Of a DNA stretch of 64,000 nt, positions 37,938 through 51,700 are shown in pieces. Each line of letters starts with the position of its first letter. The stretch's first letter is position 1. The position numbers and the translations under genes were made by a program. Source of the stretch: Tigriopus japonicus (Eukaryota > Arthropoda > Copepoda > Harpacticoida > Harpacticidae); the NCBI GenBank assembly GCA_010645155.1, contig CM021323.1:4816802-4880801 (forward strand), given 5' to 3'. The notes beneath the pieces were generated by a model. That model saw only the letters and a list, made by a program, of their open reading frames with translations. It did no database searches and was not told the DNA's origin.

Positions 37938-40900
37938 GAGGAAATCATATGTGTTGTAATGTCTATGTACACAATCTCATAAAAATTGAAAAATGCAAAT
38001 CAATCAGAAAAATGAAATTTAATGCATAGCATAATGCCTAGTTCTCAGTGACCAGTGACCCTAAGTACGAAACATGAGAAGAAAAAACAGGTTTTCCGTG
38101 AAAATTTGTATTTTTACAAGGACTAAACAACATCAATTTGCATTATTGTCAAATTTTTATCATTAGAGGCATTTTTAAGGATTAAATGACTTTATGAAGG
38201 AAATCATTGCGTATCCTCTTATTCTAAAATCAGTTTAGAGAATTAATATTCAAAACTTGGAGTACCGCACCGGTTTAGAACCAACAACTCGGTGGAAATC
38301 AAAATATTTGGCTTCCTTGTCTAACTTTTTTTACACTCCAATTTCCATATTGTCCCGCAGGAAGTTAGGACTTGCAAATCTTGACAGGAAAAAAATTGGA
38401 ACTAAGTAAACACGTCGTCCACCAAGTGCCAATGAAGCCTTTGGAATTCGGGAATGTCTCTCGGAATTTGATTCCAAATAACCCAGTTGGCGTGCTTAGA
38501 AATGAGCGAGCCAGCATTGCACCTGAAGCCCAGCTTCCTCCCTATTCCTTGGTTGGTTGTAAGCATGAAATATGATTTTCCGTGCCCATGCATTCGCCCA
38601 TAAATCAGGGCAAGTGCAAAGAATCTCCACGGGCAAGAAAAAAAGAGCCCACCAACGCCTTGAACTCACCCCCAAAAGAGAATTCAAATTTACCGTCAGG
38701 AAATCTAGGATGAACATCGTGTGAATGGTGGTGCAGGTCCCTTGTTGAAGGTGGAGAAGGTCCTCAAGAGAGAGGGAACAGAGTGTTTCGATGGGAGTTC
38801 TCCTGAGGTAACCATCCATGGGATTGATTGCCTTTGGAGCACTCTGTGTTGGATTTGGTTCGACCTACAAAGCTGGCAACGATGATCCTCCAATCTTATG
38901 CCTTGCCTTGGTTGTATCTTTGACAAAGATGCGATTTGCATAATTTTTCGGGACCCTGGTTGCGTTCTTGAAGTTTGGGGCATTCATCTTGTTTAGTGGA
39001 TGTTCCCATCGAAGGCTGATTTCTATTTCAAGATTTCTCATCCCATCTGTGAGGCTACAAAGCTCTCTAAAAAAGAAAGAAAGACGTGATGACTTGCTCC
39101 TTTTTTGCTCAGTGCTTGACTTGAAGATTGGTCTACTCATTCTGCTTCTTTCTATCTTTATTTGGCTCAAAGCCTGCTGTGCAATCTCATAAATAATCCT
39201 TTCTTTGACTTGGCCCCAAGCAAAACACATTTCCATAATCATTCTTTGCTCTTGAAGAGCTAGTTTCGCTCACCATCCAAAAAACAGCCTTGTCGAGACT
39301 TGAGAGGGATTGGCCTTTCACCATTTCAGCTTCGACCCACTTGGTACACGAGTTTACATGTCCTCTTGTCTTTTGAGCCTTTAATGGGCTATTTTTAGGG
39401 CTCTGACTCAATTGAAGGGGGCCAACTTTTACGAACTTTTTTAAAGAACGGTGTCGGTTGACTTTATGAAGCCCTCTAAGTAATCGCTTTGCCGTACATA
39501 CTTGTTCGCTGTTTTTTGGAACAGCCATGCGCCTTCATGTTCAAAAAGGAAGGCCACCGTGAAACAGCCTTTGCTCTAGGTTTAGCCTCTAGGCTGACGA
39601 GTATGCTTTGACTAGATTGGCTTATTTAAAGAGTTCACAGAGGATCCACGAACCCAAGAGATGACTCGATTTTGGGCAGACATTTATGGAACAACGAACG
39701 GCCTTAGTTGAACGAGGGAAAGAAAAGTGTGAGCTCGAATGGAGGCGTGGGTGTGTGGAACAGCCTCCAATGACAAATTGGAGAGACCTCTTGAGTTCAA
39801 AGACAGGATGAAAATCCAAGTTAAATGAACATTTTTTCCGGACCTCCTGGTCTGGCTTCAGGGAGTTGAGAAAAAAGTTTTTCAATTTCCTCTCCGTGTA
39901 TTAAGCTTTTGTTTCATATTCTCTCTTGTCATTGGAACACGAGCTCATTCGAATTCTCGAGTCCTTCCTCTGACGTGGAAAAGCCTGTTTCATTGGTGTT
40001 CTCGAAAAGCCTGTGAATTTATTACCCAGTTCCAGCGGATATCACATCCCACTTGATCTAATGTTCTCGAAGTAGAACCTGGCCTTAAAATTCCATTACT
40101 TCAATATGGAACATCCGTGTTCCATTTCTTGTGCGTTCGTTCATCCCATGCTCAAAAATGGTCGATGGGTTGTGGAAGCCAACGAGGGACGATCGTCCCA
40201 TCTTCCTTTTGACCACAACCATACCCACTTCACTGACCTAAAGAACAAAAAAGAAAAGGGAGAAGGGCAGAGAGCGTGTCTTCCCAACTAAGCACGTGCA
40301 ATAAAAAAAACTTTTTGCACTCTTCAAGTCTTGAATGACCTTAAATTAATTAATTGAAATGAAATACTTAGGCATCAACACAAGTTCTTTTAATCTGTTT
40401 ACCATCATTATCTTAGAAAAGTTTCAATCGCTTTTTATGAATGAACAAAGCGTGACGAAAGATTTCAATTATCTCTTCATCAATGACATCACAACTTTAA
40501 CAAAAGTGTTCAACCACACGGGTTTAGTTTGAATCGAACCTGACATTGAGAGCTGACATAGGAAGAAACCCACTTTGGATTTCCCACACGAATGGTTTTG
40601 CTCTCCGCGGTTCTGACCATATGTACATTGGTCTGTGTCTAATGAGATACAAATTGTACTGTGTTCTCCATCAAAGGTCAAAAATTGCTCCCAAGCTTTG
40701 TGCGTCACTGTGATTCTGTGCCTGTGAGCACATTGTCCCAAAATAAGGGGCATTTGCATAAAGACCTCAGAGTCACGGTAAAGCAGTGAAAAACTTTTCC
40801 CCTCGAACAAACCACCTTCGATGGGCCAAGCACTCGTTTTAAATCAAAAGTGACATATTGAAAATGAAGTTTTGTGTCCCAATGCGGTGGTTAGACTGTT

Positions 40901-42379
40901 GAACACCACGAGAAGCTGACCTGGCACACTTGGAACATTGATATAACTCAAGGAACATGTGTTCCTCTTGCTCGGGCAATCCCGACGGACGGACAAAAAG
41001 TGGCCGACTCGGTCGCTTTTTAGCCACGCATTGGAACATCATGGAACATTGTGTGGTTGGTTTGATCAATCTAGGAATCCGTTCCCATCGGAACAGCTGC
41101 TTGGGACAACGATGACGATCTAGGAACACTGTGCTTTGCTTCTCGTTCTCCTCCTTCTCGTTCGTTCCCTGTTCTGGCTTTGAAGGGGAAATGGGATTTT
41201 TTCGCGGTTCGATGAGCGATTTTTCTTGCGATTGGGTCGTCTTCTTGCAAGCAAGCAAGCAGCAAATGGGGATCAGCATCATAGATCTTCCAATGGAGAG
41301 GATCCAAATCACATTGGATGTGAAACTCAGATCGCATCCAATGTGATGGTGGGAACTGAGAGCCCATATGGATTTAGAAATATTAATGAAGGGAAACGTG
41401 CCGACAGCCTTGACGTTATCAACTCTCAAAAAGCCTAGGAGGACTGGATCATAGGATCTCAAGCAATGGTGCTCTTTTTAGTCGAGGAATCTAATCGTCT
41501 CTTGAGAGAGCGTACATAAATTCATGAAAGTCAGAAACAGACGTTTTTTTCTCCTTAGACTTTGATCTCGTGGTCTTACGAGGACGAGACGAATCATGAC
41601 CTTCTTGCGAGGGAAGACGCCCAAGGGAGGAAGCCATTGTTGTTGTTCCATTATGATCCAACCGATTGATATCAGGGTTTTTACTCCAGGAAAGTGAAGT
41701 CCAGACAAAAGAGGCATGCAACAAAACACAAACCAAGGTAAGAAGTGAGAGTCTCTCGGTTATTGCGACAGGCCACGGGCATCCATCCATCCGACCAACC
41801 AACATCTTTCCCTCGTGTGTGTACCACCGAGCTCCTTAGTTCCTACCCATGTTTGATATGGCACTCATCCATCATTCAACAACGCTCAACTGTGCCAGAA
41901 TTTTTATCTCGGATCTCTGCCACTCTTCCGTCTTTTGGAAGACATTTCCGTTGGAGAATTCCCATCCTCAATACGGTTCTGAGGTCCCAACGTAAAGGAT
42001 TGCACACATACACACACAAGTCCCAAGTTGGTCCATTGGGGATGCGAATGTATCCGGCACTAGTGATCATAATGCAGGTTAAGGATGATGGCCTTTGGAG
42101 TCGACTTGGAAATGCGGACCAACCTCCTGCAAAGATGACCCGGGATGAAGATACAAAACCTACTCTGTCTATGTACAATAGTATTCATCCTCCTCGGAAA
42201 GAGAGCGAGAGCGAAGGAAAAGGGGTTAGAAAAAAGCGGATGGGATCACCTGGGATCTCGATGAGGCGACCGAGGACTTGGTTTTCCCTCATTGCTTTTG
42301 CGCTCGTCAAGGTCGACGGTATGAATAATAAAATAATAATAATAATGCGTTGGGATAACGTCGATGCATTAATTTAGTA
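37938..42379. other. Long gene-poor stretch between innexin and latrophilin-like genes
   Basis: About 4.4 kb with several longer open frames (for example 40839-41462 on the minus strand and 41745-42377 on the plus strand). None begins with a convincing coding context, shows a known domain or has good splice partners. Composition is closer to 45% GC than the first 18 kb, and no interspersed repeat was recognised. It could hold 3' UTR of the minus-strand gene or a non-coding transcript. Confidence 0.4.
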
Positions 42380-42385
42380 TTTATT
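42380..42385 (-). promoter_or_regulatory. Candidate poly(A) signal of the latrophilin-like gene
   Basis: TTTATT on the plus strand, AATAAA on the minus strand, about 400 bases beyond the stop codon at 42785-42787. Confidence 0.35.
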
Positions 42386-42784
42386 CGTTCCATTTCAAAT
42401 GACTTGTATGTGTGTAACTATTATCCTTGATATATCACAACATATTCCGCCCATAAGCACACTAACCAATGATCATTCTTATTTTTGCATACACGGTAAA
42501 ATTAAGACTCGGTGAGAGCACATTTGCTCGTTGGAAAGCAGTAAGAGAACGGGAAAAAAAAGAGGATAAGACAGGGTACAAAAGTGAATAAAGGAGCTCT
42601 CAACGGCGAACAATACACACACGGACATGTATCTGACAAAAACGGGGGTCTTAAAATTCAAATTTCCAGATCCTGAGAGTCCTAGATACGTCACAAGATT
42701 CAGACTCATATCGGCGAGGAACCCAAGAGATTAAGATTATGTCACAGCCAAAGAAGACGAATCATGATTCAAACTCATGTTCGT

Positions 42785-45700
42785 CTAAACGCGTCTCTGC
42801 TTTTTGGAACCATCCAATTGAGCTGTCGTGTGGTATCCACCACCACGAGACGGACTATTCGAGCTCACCACCAAATCCACAGGTGATCCACGATTCATAT
42901 GGCTTTGAATCTTGGCCAAAATGTAATCGTTGCTCTTGATACTGACTGGAATGGAACGCAAGTCCCGAATCTGAACCTGCTCAGGAATCTCTTCCTCGCG
43001 GATGTTGGCGTTCATATTCAAATTTCCCGCCTTATTATTTCTGCTCGAACGGAACGTTGGCGTTCGAAAGGTGGGCAAATGGCTTTTGCCTAAACGAAGT
43101 GAACTGAAACGAATATCCGAGGATCCCCTTTGACCCAATGACGTGGGACTAGAACACACAGAGTTGGGTAAAAGCTGGACATCGGCGAAGGGATTAACCA
43201 AAACTTGGTGATTGGGGAGTTGTTGGGGAGAATCGCCCTTGATCAGAGGGTGGTTATCACTGTATCGACTGGAGGATTGCCTAGAGCTACTCATATCACT
43301 GTTCGAGCTGAGTTGGGGCTGATCTTCATCCGAGTGGTCCCGTTTGGGATCAATCTCCCAATAGACATGTCCGTGGGGACTGACTGCCCGGAAAATGACC
43401 TCACTCTCCGGAAGCATGGAATCGTCATTGACGCCTTGGAGATGAGCTTGAGAGGGTTGTTGATGGTGGTGATGGTTATGATGAGGTGATTGCTGTTGAC
43501 AATGACCCGCTTGACAACGCTTCTTACTCCGGAGAGTGTTGGTGAGGTTCACGAGTTGGGGGGACATGTAAACCGAGTCTCGAAGGTGTTTGGTGGCCTC
43601 CATGCCGTCCTCAATTTGGTAGACGGAATACGTGGGCAAAGGATTGGGGTTCACGGTGGCTTGGGAACCCATTCTCAGGGTGGCACTGTGAGTGGCAGCA
43701 TCGGAAAGGTCCGAGCTTTGCACGTGAAGATTGTGATGATTGCTTCCATTTCCATTGGGCTGGGAGTGCAGATATTGCGAGAGCTGAAATCGGAACAGAG
43801 AGAATCTTGCATAAGAAAGATATTCCTTGGAAAGGGAGCTTTCAAAAAATGCACTTCCGTCAAATTTGGACCGAGAAAATAGCCAGAGAAAATCATTGAC
43901 ATGTGTCAAAGCTGAAGGAAGCCCTTCTTTCCAATTTTGGATCTTGTTCCGGCGAGGAACAACACGATCAAAAACTGCCAAATGAGATAAGTGGCGATTC
44001 TTTTACTCCAATTTTAGCGGTGCACTATGCAGTGCCCATTCACCTTTGCAGATGCATTTTATGTCGTCCGGATTTTCCCGTCCACGGAACGATTTTCTTT
44101 GCCATTTTGGGCAAGGATATAACAAGGCTCTAATTGCCATTAATCATCTCAAGGTCCTAAAATGCCTCGCAGACTTGGACTGAAGCAGCCATAAATTTCG
44201 TGATTGGGGTGCATGAATTTCAAAACTCAAAAGAACAGGACTTGTAGCCCTGAAAACAAGTTTAACGCACCTTCAAAGCACCTTTCTGAACGTAAACCGT
44301 AAATCTCGAAGCAGCCAATTACATAATACACCCTCCCCACAATTGTTTAGCTATTAGAGCCACAATTAACAAACTGAGAGTCTGTTCTCAGTTAAGAAGT
44401 AATTTCTAGCCCGCTAGATAAGAAAGTGGCATAAAAGCTGTTCTTTCGTCCTTTAAGAACAACACTTTTAGCTATTACACGTACATTCATTAGTCTCTAC
44501 ACTTAGATGAAATATACGAGCAAAGACACTTAAATTAAGGACACCCACTGCCAAAAAGCCCTGTTCATTCAGAGATCAGAGTAGTCAGGAAAAAGAAGCA
44601 GGAAGGCGCTATGACATTGCATGTCGGTTCCTTAGAAAGATAGGAGTGTCCTCAAAAGCTCATTACATGCAATGTGTAGTATGTATGCTAAATGCTGCTG
44701 AGCGGTAGAGTACAAGGTGCAAAAACCCCTTTGACAAAAGAGGCTCCTACCAAGCCACGACAGGTACACAGTGTGTGGCAACAAGACCCCTGCTTCCAGA
44801 ATTGGATCCCATTCAGTGGAAGGCAAACAAGGAACGAGAACCAGGGCTTTGGATCAAACCGGGTTGGCCTTGACTTGCGAGCTCAAGAAAGTCGAAAAAG
44901 AAACTTGTTCCCCCTCATGCAACAATTCTCTGGCTCCCCTTTGTCATATTTGATTCCCATGAGGAGGATAGATAAATTTGCTTGCTTCACTCCTATGCAT
45001 TGTTACCGTTCAAGGCCATGAAGAGTTTCATGATTTGAATTGACTGAGCACCAATTTGAGTTAATGGCCGCCTTTCTGACTTTCTATTTCACTTTGCCTT
45101 TCACATGGTTCGATGGTTGAAGGGGAGTTCAAAGTAAAAGAAGGAAGTGGAACTCACGACTGGCTGTAAAAGAGACCCTGGGGAATCTTAAGAATGTTCA
45201 GCTTCGGGTTTGATCCCGTCACTATCAAGTTCCTGCAGTATCAACCAGGAGAATGGCTCGAAACTGGAGCACTGCGCACTTTCACGCGGAGCTGAGGTCT
45301 TCCATATGGATTATCTGCCCTCCAGTATATGATTTTTATCAGTGGTCGTCGCCACCAAGCAAACCCACTACTACCACCACCTCCTCCTCCAAGTATGCTA
45401 ACTGTCTTATAGGGCACTCATAATGTGTACATACTTGGTGTGGACCAACCATTGGGTGTTGGTCCATGGAAGACGTCGACCTCTTCCCCCCAAAACCAAC
45501 AACAACAACAGCCACCCAATGGGTGAGTGAGTAAAGTTGTGCTTGTGTATCTGAGAATTTGAAGGCCCGTTTCCCAATAAATGTTGGTTTGGTGCATTGA
45601 GCAAACATGAGAGAGAGAAAGAAAGAAAGAGGGAGGAATGAAGGGCGAAAGGCGGCCTTTTCTCTGCGTCGTTCTATTCAATGGTTTGTGGCTTGTGAAG

Positions 45701-48700
45701 GCAAGGCTTCAAATGGAATGGAGTGATTGAATTGCCACTTTCTCCCCCACTTCAATGTAGGACATGCTCCACTGTGAGCCATCAGGCAACATTTCCAAAT
45801 GCTCGGGATGCAGGCTTGAAAGTCGATTTCAATAATGCTTGCGAAGGCAAGAAACCTCGAAGGCTGAAAAAGGGTTTGCAGTTTTCCCCCCTCGAGGATG
45901 TCACTCAATACTCGCAACATAAAAAAGTTTTGATTTGGATTCAAGTCCGGAAACGGGCCTAACTCGTGCCAAATAAGTGGAAGGAAAAAAAACATGATTT
46001 CTAGTTTCCATGTCGACAAAGTTTCTGCCATTTGTTCCAGAATTTACGTGGCCATAGCCAGTGAGTCTCCAATGAACTTGGGAGTCGTTTTGATCCAGGG
46101 ACTAGAAGGGCCCCAAAACTTGGCACAAACTTACAATATACAGTCGTGAGGTAGGTGAGGGAGGTATGCAAAGGAAGGCAAGAGAAATGAGCCATATTTT
46201 GGCAATACCTTCTCTCTGTCTTGGTGCTTGGTCGCCATTCAAAAGCCACCTAGTACACTACTTGCCATCGCATCTCTAGTGGGACAAGCAGGCAGACAAC
46301 TAGCCCCATACCCATTCAGTAGCACAATTCCAACAAGAAGCAGAGCTCCATTGGGAGCATGGGGGGAAATCATAAAGCTGTCACTAAAACAAATTTGCCA
46401 TCCATTCCGACCTCCAAGGTCTGGTTTCGAGGTGAAGATCGCCAACCGTGACTTGCTCTCTGGTCTTTCACTGGTATTTTTGTAGTGAATTTCCTTTTGA
46501 CCACAACGACGCAATTTAAGGGAACGGGTTTACTACTTACACGGAGGTTCTTCTCGAGAGCCAAGGTTTGAGCTTTTCCATTGACCAGTTGGTTATTGAC
46601 GGCAGTGGTGACGAGATTTACTCCGGAGTAGAAACTTTGGCTCTTGGGACACGGTCCCAATCCTGGTCCTGATCCCGGGTTCACGTCTAGACCTTTCTGT
46701 AACTTCTTCTCTTGCGATTTGGTGAAATACTTGCGCACCACGTGACTCAACTGGCTTCGAAACTGGAACACGAAAACAAAACAAATCATGGAACAACTTG
46801 TTTACCGAACTCGCAAGATCGATCCGTACGAATACGAACAAAAGTACATGCAAGGGCCTAAACGAAGTGGAGGGTAAAACATAAGAGGATTAAAATGGAT
46901 TAAGTGTTATCCTTGGGACATGTTGAAGCTGAGCTGAAACAGCTACGAGCTCAGTGACAAGGAAAAAAGGCAAGTTTGTTATGCTTTGCCAAGCGTAAAG
47001 TTGTTTTGGATAGAACAAAACTGTTTTCAAGGCGACCTTCTTGAGTTTAAGAAAACGGCGCGAGCGAATCACGGTTCAAAACTCAACAGAGTTATCAAAC
47101 GATCTAGATGACCGAGAGCTTGGGTGTACCAAAAGAACAGGATCAAATTGGAAGTCAGGTCGTGTTCCATGAAAGATAATCTTGAGGTTCCAAATACGGC
47201 GAGATCCAGCTCAAAGACCGTTTGCCTAAGGCCACAAAACACAGATAGTTTTCTTTTCTTTTTGTTCTATTTCCGAGGAGTTCTCCCCTCGCTCTGGCAC
47301 TTTTTTTTCCTTGGTCGAGATCTGATAAGACCGAAATGAACAGAGACCAAAAGATCTGAGAACATTGAGTTCCCGTTTCCATTTAGAATCGTCTCTTCAA
47401 TTGGCTCGTTTCATGGAACTAAATATCTTTTAACATTAACGACTCAGTCGCTCACATCTCAAGCCCAACGAAATTAGGATTTCTTGGAAACTCTCTCTCG
47501 AACGCTGGAAGATTTCGATGTCTTACCTTAACTGCGACAAATACAGCCACGATTACCAAGATGACGAGGACGATGTAAACGAGGATCTGGATCCAAAAGA
47601 ACGCAGACAGCCTATTGTTCAAAGTCGTTGGACCATCTCTCATTAGAAGTGCAAAATTGGTGAGATGGTCACATTCGCACTCAGTTTGAGTCGAATCCGA
47701 GCTCTTCACAAAACACCCGTTATCCGACCAAACATTCTGTTCAAAGTCCCAAAACACGCACACTGGTCCAGTTAGATTCGTATCCAGATGTCGAAAGGTC
47801 AAGACCACGGGTTTAGAGAGCTCGACATGGCGACCTTTGGCCAAAGAGGCTGACATCACGCGACTGTTCACTTTGTAATCATCAAATCCATTGAAAGACA
47901 CTGGGGACTGGAGGATCTGATGGAGGTTCAAATAGGAGAAAAACACGGCCTTGCTCAACTCGTACGAGTTCGAATGTCGCTTCAGATTTCCTTTGGGAAG
48001 CCGCACACGATCTTTGACTTTGGTAGCGATCTTGGCGAATTTCGAATCCGGGAAAGACAACGGGGATGTATCTGAGGCATCCAATTTCTTGGAATTAATC
48101 ACGGAAATGGCCATCACTGCAAAGAAAAGAGATCCAACATGTCAAAGACAGCTCGGTACGGGCTCAAGAATCTTGGAATGAATATTTGCTTGGACGTTGG
48201 TACATTCCTGACCATTGCAAAAAGGCAAAGTGAAATCTTGGGAAAGGGGGGAATAAAGTGGACAAAATAATCATGAATGAAAGTGAATCTTTTCCGATGA
48301 ATGGCTTTTTGCAGAATAGACGGACAAAGATGCACACTCATACACACCAAACCCTTTCTAGTACTTTTACCTAGACCAGCAAGCATGGCCAGTCCAGCAT
48401 TCTCAATTTCTCATTTGCAACGTTGTTTAATGGAGTCCATTTATTTGGACGATGGGCCTCCATTAGCCACCCCATTCAGGAGAGAAAGTTGTGCTCTCAT
48501 TGTTGTGAGCAAATTGAATCTTAGGAAGGTTGGTTTGGGTTGAGCGAGTCTTCTTACCAATTTCCTCGGAGGCCTCCTCCAACACTTGTTCTTCCAAAGT
48601 GACATCCGCCAACAAAAAAGCGTTCTCTTCCAAAGACAGGAGGATATCAGTCACCATTTTGGAACGTTTGCTGGCAGGCAAATCCTTCCATGCAGGCATC

Positions 48701-51700
48701 TGATGACGAGCCAAGAGGTTCGAGGCTGATCGGAGGATGTTTTGGAACACCTCTTGGATATAGGCTTCTTTCTTATAGAACGAACTGGACTGACTCTGAA
48801 GAAGGTACTGCAATCGATTGGCCATGGTTCTCATGATCACCGATGCTGTTTCCAGATCACCTCCGTACAAAGAAGTTCTGCCGAACAGAAAAAAAACTCC
48901 ATGGGTTAGCTATCACTTCCGGTATAATGATTTTTCGTGCTAATCTAATCACTCACCTGGTCAATTTGGCCAAGGCCGATACGATCACATTCTCGGGATC
49001 CTCTTCACGGACTCGACTTTCCAAGTTGGTCATGGCATTGGATTTACAATCGCTCAAATCGGGAGCCACACCCGCCCATTGGCCACCAGATTGGCAAGGC
49101 CATCGGGCCAGTCCTGTGGATCCACGTGGACAAGGCACAATGGCCACTTCGCCTCCTGCTGTCCAATTCCAATGAATGTGACGGGTTAATTTGGGAGGAC
49201 AATGATCTGGAGGATGAAGTGGAGAAGGAAGGTCAGACACGAAGACCTCCACTTCCGGAAGCAAAGGCTCGTCGTCCTCAATTGAAGGCGGTTGAAGATG
49301 TTTGGAGGATGAAGGTTTGGAGGGACTCTCAACATGGCCTGTGAAATTGAATAGAACATGAAGGTTAGTTTCCTATTCGTTGCAAGGTGGAAAATTGCCG
49401 TCTATCCGTGGCTAATTCAGTTCAATTACAAGACTCAATCCATCTTGAGGCCGAGGCAGGAATTTCAATGACATTATTGGCCGTAATACTTTATGCAATT
49501 TCTCAGTTCTCGGTAGGTCCAATCGCGTGGTGGCGTTGTATTTTCGGATTTAATACCCCGATTAGCCTTGACATCACTCGACAAGATCCAATCATTATCG
49601 TTATTACTATTACTATCCTCATCATCCTCATCGTCGTTTGGGCCCTACAATAGGATACAAACATAACCCACCCTCCTCATGCAATGCATCTACTCTGAGA
49701 TGTGGCTTCATAGGTGGGTAATCGGGTGATATCACAAAAGGTGAACTCGGTTTATTGGAAGGACGTAACTAAAAGGATCATCGACTTAGCTCTATTCATA
49801 TCGTCCATTGGATGTCCGCCTGCCAAAGTCCATCTCTTGAAAGTATTCAGAGGTCTAGGTTGCTCACGTTCACTACATGAGAATGCGACCGCTCATTTAT
49901 GAAAAATGTTTAAGTACATCGTATGTCGTCAATCCTGGTTGTTCCTCACAGCTTGAGCTCTTTTCACTCCCCAAGTATAAACAATACATTAAACTGTGGC
50001 CAAATACCAGATTTTAGTGACCGTGAAGACCCTCATGAGCGGGTATCGCATCTAAGGACGTAAAAGTGTATTCAACGTACCCACACATGCATTACATCGA
50101 TGTACATAACATTTGGCGGTACCGTATTGCCAAATCGCATGGTACTGTACCGTACAATGTATGCACTGTATGTAGAACCATGAGACGGCCAAGGAGATGA
50201 ATAATTGCCCAATTTTAAACCCATATTAGTTTCAAGGAACCGTCTCTCTCCCCCTTCGCTTTGATTAATAACAAGGAACCAACCATCTATCGCGTTAAGT
50301 TAGTTTTGGCGGGTCCTAACCATGTGTGGGCAGTCCCAAACATTTGAAACAAAGTATACAAAAATTGGATGCCCCCTCAAAATCTGTATTCACTTTCCTT
50401 TTTATTACAAGATAAAATGCCCTTGAGCTCGATCAAGGTGATTGTGTGGATGTGTGTGGATCAAGCCTCGAGAGAAAGAAGAGAGTCGGATGCGATTCAA
50501 ATGCTCTAACGGACTTTTTTTTCATTACTGGACAATATTTTCTTATCTCTCTCGACTCCCCAAAAGGCTCTTTGAAGTTTGTGAACAGACTGCTTCAGGC
50601 TCACTAACGTCTGAGATCCCTCCACCACCACCACTACTACATATCCTTGTCAAAGGGGTGTCAGTTTGATACATGGTATGCCTCGTCGAGCAACAAGCCA
50701 GGTCGTCCTACCAAGCTTATTCTACCTCCACAGAGAGCCGATCAAAGCCACCTACTGGGTGGGGATGAGATCAATTCCTCGTTCAGATGATCACTATCTG
50801 AAGCGCCTTCTCTTTTCATGTAGTAATCGACATCCGCAATTAACGATCCAGACACTTTACCAAGACGATCGGACGACGCTCTTTCAAAGTGCACGAGATG
50901 ATGATTTTGGGGTCACAAGGAGGATCTTATGTTTAGGTTGTGAATAATCTGGTTGGAGGCCTGCCTGGCCAATGAGTGGAATTGATGTACGAGCCAGATT
51001 TTGATCCGGGAGGTACAATTATTTTTTCAACGGTTCCTTATGGCAATTGGCTGCTCGATCTTGAGATCTCGAGTCTAGTTGGTAATTATCACCTGATGAT
51101 AATGCCACCACATTTACAGTACTCAGCAGATAATGCTAACTTTGAGGCTCGAGAAGTTGTTCTAATTGTCTAGAAGTCATTTAACTTTTTGCTCCTTTTT
51201 ATTAAAGGGGGGTCCAATGGAATTACAATCCGCGAGACTTTTTCGTTCTCCATTTCTTTTGCAAGAGGAAGAACCAGAGACGCCAATGAAAAAAGGGCTC
51301 TTTTTGTGCTTGGAAAGAGAGCGAGAAAACAACATTAGTTGTGAACGAGTATGCAGTACTTCGTACAGTAGTTCTGGCTCTTGGTATAATCAACCTAATA
51401 ACAGCCCGGCAAAAAAGGTTTCAAGACCTGGAGGCCAATCAAGCTTCTTCTGCCTCACTCTTTCTCGTTTGATCTCCACATGAACCAAGACTGCTTACCT
51501 TGCTTGCCTACCATTTGAACAATCAAGACCAAATGAGTTTGCGTTCGTAAATAGATCCTCACACAGCAACCAGATTGCGTTTAGATACTTGTGTAATATG
51601 TACGTATTCTACATGTCTCAGTAGATACGATCTAAGACTTTCATCGCCGGTTTTTAGCGGTCCATTAGTACTCGTCTCATGGCCTTTCATGGGCTAATTG

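Noticed and set aside
40839..41462. 207-codon open frame on the minus strand
   Set aside because: The peptide has no family features and overlaps another equally long frame; no splice partners fit.
41745..42377. 210-codon open frame on the plus strand
   Set aside because: No domain, no plausible start context and no splice partners; it contains low-complexity residues from an ATA/ATT run at its end. Treated as chance.
43784..47526. Hidden seven-helix exons of the latrophilin-like gene
   Set aside because: I looked through the minus-strand frames in these introns and found no run of hydrophobic helices with splice sites. Transcript data are still needed.
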